8,452 nt of DNA from Firmicutes bacterium CAG:110. GTDB taxonomy: Bacteria > Bacillota > Clostridia > Oscillospirales > Oscillospiraceae. Every line of letters starts with the position of its first letter. Within the stretch, counting starts at the first letter, position 1. Where the stretch lies: positions 1-8,452 of the forward strand of contig HF988134.1 in assembly GCA_000434635.1 (NCBI GenBank), read 5' to 3'. Positions 6,677 to 8,452 of the stretch are shown here, piece by piece. Made by a program: the position numbers and the translations under genes. The notes beneath the pieces are model-generated. The model was not told where the DNA came from. It searched no databases and saw only the letters and a program-made list of their open reading frames with translations.

Positions 6677-6705
6677 ATTTTATACGCCAAAATTGTCCCT
6701 GTCAA
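6677..6705 (-). promoter_or_regulatory. Sigma-A promoter of the alpha-galactosidase gene
   Basis: On the minus strand a perfect -35 box TTGACA (6700-6705) and a -10 box TAAAAT (6677-6682) are 17 bp apart. Transcription would start near 6670, leaving a leader of about 22 nt before the ATG at 6648. This places the upstream in-frame ATG codons inside or before the promoter and so fixes the start. The weak inverted repeat at 6698-6718 covers the -35 box. Confidence 0.75.
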
Positions 6706-6717
6706 CGAGATTTTCAG

Positions 6718-6746
6718 GTGACGAACCAAGGCATCTATGCTATAAT
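6718..6746 (+). promoter_or_regulatory. Extended -10 promoter of the GH13 glucosidase gene
   Basis: A perfect -10 box TATAAT (6741-6746) is preceded by TGC, an extended -10 element. A weaker -35 box GTGACG (6718-6723) lies 17 bp upstream. Transcription would start near 6753, giving a leader of about 24 nt. Its -35 box is only 12 bp from that of the divergent alpha-galactosidase promoter, so a regulator bound between them could affect both. Confidence 0.75.
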
Positions 6747-6776
6747 GAATACAAATCTCAAAAAGGAGTGAACTGC

Positions 6777-8426
6777 ATGGAGCGCAAACGGTGGTACAAG
6801 GACAAGGTGTTTTACCAGATCTGGCCGCGATCCTTCAAGGACGGCGACGGTGACGGCATGGGCGACCTGTGGGGCGTGTATGAAAAGCTGGACTACATCA
6901 AAAGTCTGGGCTGCGACGGCATCTGGTTTTCCCCCATCTACCCCTCCCCCGGGGCGGACTGCGGCTACGATATTTCCAATTACCGGGACATCGCGCCGGA
7001 ATTCGGCGGCATGGAGGCGTTTAAAAAGGTGCTGGAGGGCGCTCATGCCCGGGACATGAAGGTCGTCATGGATCTTGTGGTGAACCACACCAGCGACGAG
7101 CATGAATGGTTCCAGAAAAGCCGCCGGCGCATCGACCCTTACACCGACTACTACATCTGGCGTCCCGGAAAGCCCGGCGGGAAGCTCCCCAACAACTGGG
7201 ACTCCTTCTTTGAGGGCAAAGCCTGGACGTTTGACGAGGTTCGGGGGGAATACTACCTGCACCTGTTCGCCGTGAAGCAGCCCGACCTGAATATGGACAA
7301 CCCCAAGGTGCGGGAGGAAGTGAAGGGCATTCTCCGCTTTTGGCTGGACATGGGCGTGGACGGCTTCCGGGAGGACGTGATCACCTACATCTCCAAAAAG
7401 GAGGGGCTGCCGGACGATCACCTGATGCCGACCTGCAAGGGGATGCCGCACTACAATCACGGCCCCCACATCCACGAATATCTGAATGAATTCAAGCACG
7501 ACGTGCTGGATCATTATGACTGCTTCACGCTGGCGGAAGCCCCCATGGTGACGCCGAAACGGGCGCTGACGTACATTGACGAGAAGGACGGCCAGCTGGA
7601 CATGATGATCCAGTTCCAGTGCGTCGCCGCCGACTGCCTGTTCACCGATTACCTGCCCATGAAGTTCAGCCTGCGGCGGATGAAAAAAGCCTTTTCCTCA
7701 TGGCAGGAAAAGCTCCGCGGCCGGGGCTGGAACTCCCTTTACATCGAAAACCACGACCATCCCAGAATCGTTTCCCGCTACGGAAGCGAGGAATTCTGGG
7801 CGCAGAGCGCCAAATGTCTTGCCGCCATGTACCTGTTCCAGCAGGGGACGCCCTTCATCTATCAGGGGCAGGAGATCGGCATGACCAACTGGCGGCCGGA
7901 ACGCGCCGACATGTACGAGGACGTGCAGACCCGCTACACCTACGCCCACACCGCGCTGAAGCAATCGGAGGAGGTGCGTCTGCACCGGCTGTGGCGTTCC
8001 TCCCGGGACTCCGCCCGGACGCCGGTGCAGTGGGACAGCAGTGAAAACGCCGGGTTCACCACCGGGAAACCGTGGTTTTATGTCAACCAAAATTATAAAG
8101 ACATCAATGTTGCCAAACAGGAAGCCGACCCGGACTCCGTGCTGAACTTCTACCGCAAGGCCATCGCTCTGCGCAAGAGCCTTTCCTGCGTCCGGTACGG
8201 CGAGTACCGGGAGTATCAGAAGCTTTCCGGCAAGCATTATCTGTATTCCATGGACGACGGGCAGCAGAAAATTCTGGTTGTCTGCTCCTTTGCCAAGAAG
8301 AATACCCCCTTCCGTGCGCCGAAGGGCTTCCGTCCGGAGGTGGGAGAATTGATTCTGTGCAATTACCCCAAGCCGCTGGAAGGCTGCTTGCAGCCTTACG
8401 AATGCCGGGTGTATCTCTGGAAATAA
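6777..8426 (+). CDS. GH13 alpha-glucosidase, oligo-1,6-glucosidase-like (subfamily 31 type)
   Basis: A 549-residue enzyme close to the roughly 558 residues of Bacillus oligo-1,6-glucosidase. A calcium-loop motif DGDGDGMGD (22-30) opens the barrel. Conserved regions are DLVVNH (99-104), QPDLN (168-172, typical of oligo-1,6-glucosidases), GFREDVIT with nucleophile Asp200, LAEAP with acid/base Glu254, and ENHDHPR with Asp327. Val201 after the nucleophile is associated with alpha-1,6 over alpha-1,4 specificity in this family. Glu199, Thr203 and His328 differ from the usual Met/Leu, Asn and Gln. No signal peptide is present, so it is cytoplasmic. The ATG at 6777 follows AGGAG (6764-6768) by 8 nt; a longer in-frame reading begins before the promoter and is not supported. 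The likely role is hydrolysis of imported isomalto-oligosaccharides. Sucrose or sucrose isomers are alternatives, as the subfamily includes such activities. Confidence 0.93.
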   Translation: MERKRWYKDKVFYQIWPRSFKDGDGDGMGDLWGVYEKLDYIKSLGCDGIWFSPIYPSPGADCGYDISNYRDIAPEFGGMEAFKKVLEGAHARDMKVVMDLVVNHTSDEHEWFQKSRRRIDPYTDYYIWRPGKPGGKLPNNWDSFFEGKAWTFDEVRGEYYLHLFAVKQPDLNMDNPKVREEVKGILRFWLDMGVDGFREDVITYISKKEGLPDDHLMPTCKGMPHYNHGPHIHEYLNEFKHDVLDHYDCFTLAEAPMVTPKRALTYIDEKDGQLDMMIQFQCVAADCLFTDYLPMKFSLRRMKKAFSSWQEKLRGRGWNSLYIENHDHPRIVSRYGSEEFWAQSAKCLAAMYLFQQGTPFIYQGQEIGMTNWRPERADMYEDVQTRYTYAHTALKQSEEVRLHRLWRSSRDSARTPVQWDSSENAGFTTGKPWFYVNQNYKDINVAKQEADPDSVLNFYRKAIALRKSLSCVRYGEYREYQKLSGKHYLYSMDDGQQKILVVCSFAKKNTPFRAPKGFRPEVGELILCNYPKPLEGCLQPYECRVYLWK

Positions 8427-8436
8427 CGACGGCGGG

Positions 8437-8452
8437 CGGCTCTTTGGAGCCG
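8437..8452 (+). terminator. Probable terminator hairpin of the GH13 gene, cut by the window end
   Basis: CGGCTC (8437-8442) pairs perfectly with GAGCCG (8447-8452) around a TTTG loop. It begins 10 bases after the stop codon. The flanking GGCGGG may extend the stem beyond the window, and any U-tract would lie outside, so this is a partial call. Confidence 0.55.

Noticed and set aside
6649..6729. 27-residue N-terminal extension of the alpha-galactosidase
   Set aside because: It would begin upstream of the TTGACA/TAAAAT promoter, and the second candidate ATG overlaps the -10 box, so these codons should not be in the mRNA.
4561..6771. Two long plus-strand frames (409 and 326 codons) opposite the alpha-galactosidase
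   Set aside because: They are shadows of the GH36 gene, with no initiation signals and no domains.
6693..6776. 28-residue N-terminal extension of the GH13 enzyme
   Set aside because: It would start upstream of the -10 box at 6741-6746. The ATG at 6777 has a strong AGGAG at ideal spacing and begins at the family's usual N-terminus.
6735..7514. Minus-strand frame opposite the GH13 gene (259 codons), with a similar one at 7698-8237
   Set aside because: Both are antisense to a clear GH13 enzyme and show no start signals or motifs.

Overview
The window looks like chromosomal DNA from a moderately GC-rich Gram-positive anaerobe, most likely a gut member of the Clostridia (Oscillospiraceae-like). 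This is inferred from the protein types, strong GGAGG-type ribosome binding sites, consensus-like sigma-A promoters, a TTG start codon and an encoded tRNA CCA end. No marker gene fixes the taxon.

Layout. (1) Positions 51-3984 hold a two-gene minus-strand operon for a heterodimeric ABC exporter of the TM287/288, BmrCD and LmrCD type. The first gene (1993-3774) has an Asp in place of the catalytic Glu. The second (114-2000) has the catalytic Glu but a non-canonical signature motif, so together they should form one active and one degenerate ATP site. The genes overlap by 8 nt. A strong promoter lies 180 nt upstream, a hairpin-rich leader of about 175 nt follows it, and a terminator lies at 51-86. 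(2) Positions 3775-4197 contain no convincing gene. They hold a perfect 21-bp inverted repeat (3796-3865), a perfect AT-rich 22-bp palindrome (4017-4063) and the operon promoter between them. (3) A minus-strand tRNA-Leu(CAA) at 4198-4285 has its own promoter and an abutting terminator. (4) Positions 4343-8452 hold a divergent glycoside hydrolase pair: a GH36 alpha-galactosidase (minus, 4393-6648) and a GH13 oligo-1,6-glucosidase-like alpha-glucosidase (plus, 6777-8426). They share a 128-bp control region with two back-to-back promoters, and each has a terminator-like hairpin.

How the genes work together. Neither hydrolase has a signal peptide, so both should act in the cytoplasm on imported oligosaccharides. 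The GH36 enzyme would remove alpha-galactosyl residues from melibiose or raffinose-type sugars, and the GH13 enzyme would cleave alpha-glucosidic bonds (isomalto-oligosaccharides, possibly sucrose or its isomers). No transporter or regulator for them is in the window. The exporter's substrate cannot be read from sequence, although homologues are multidrug exporters.

I found no clear new multi-gene system. The items most worth a second look are the two perfect palindromes and the structured leader around the exporter promoter, and the altered active-site motifs of the GH13 enzyme.
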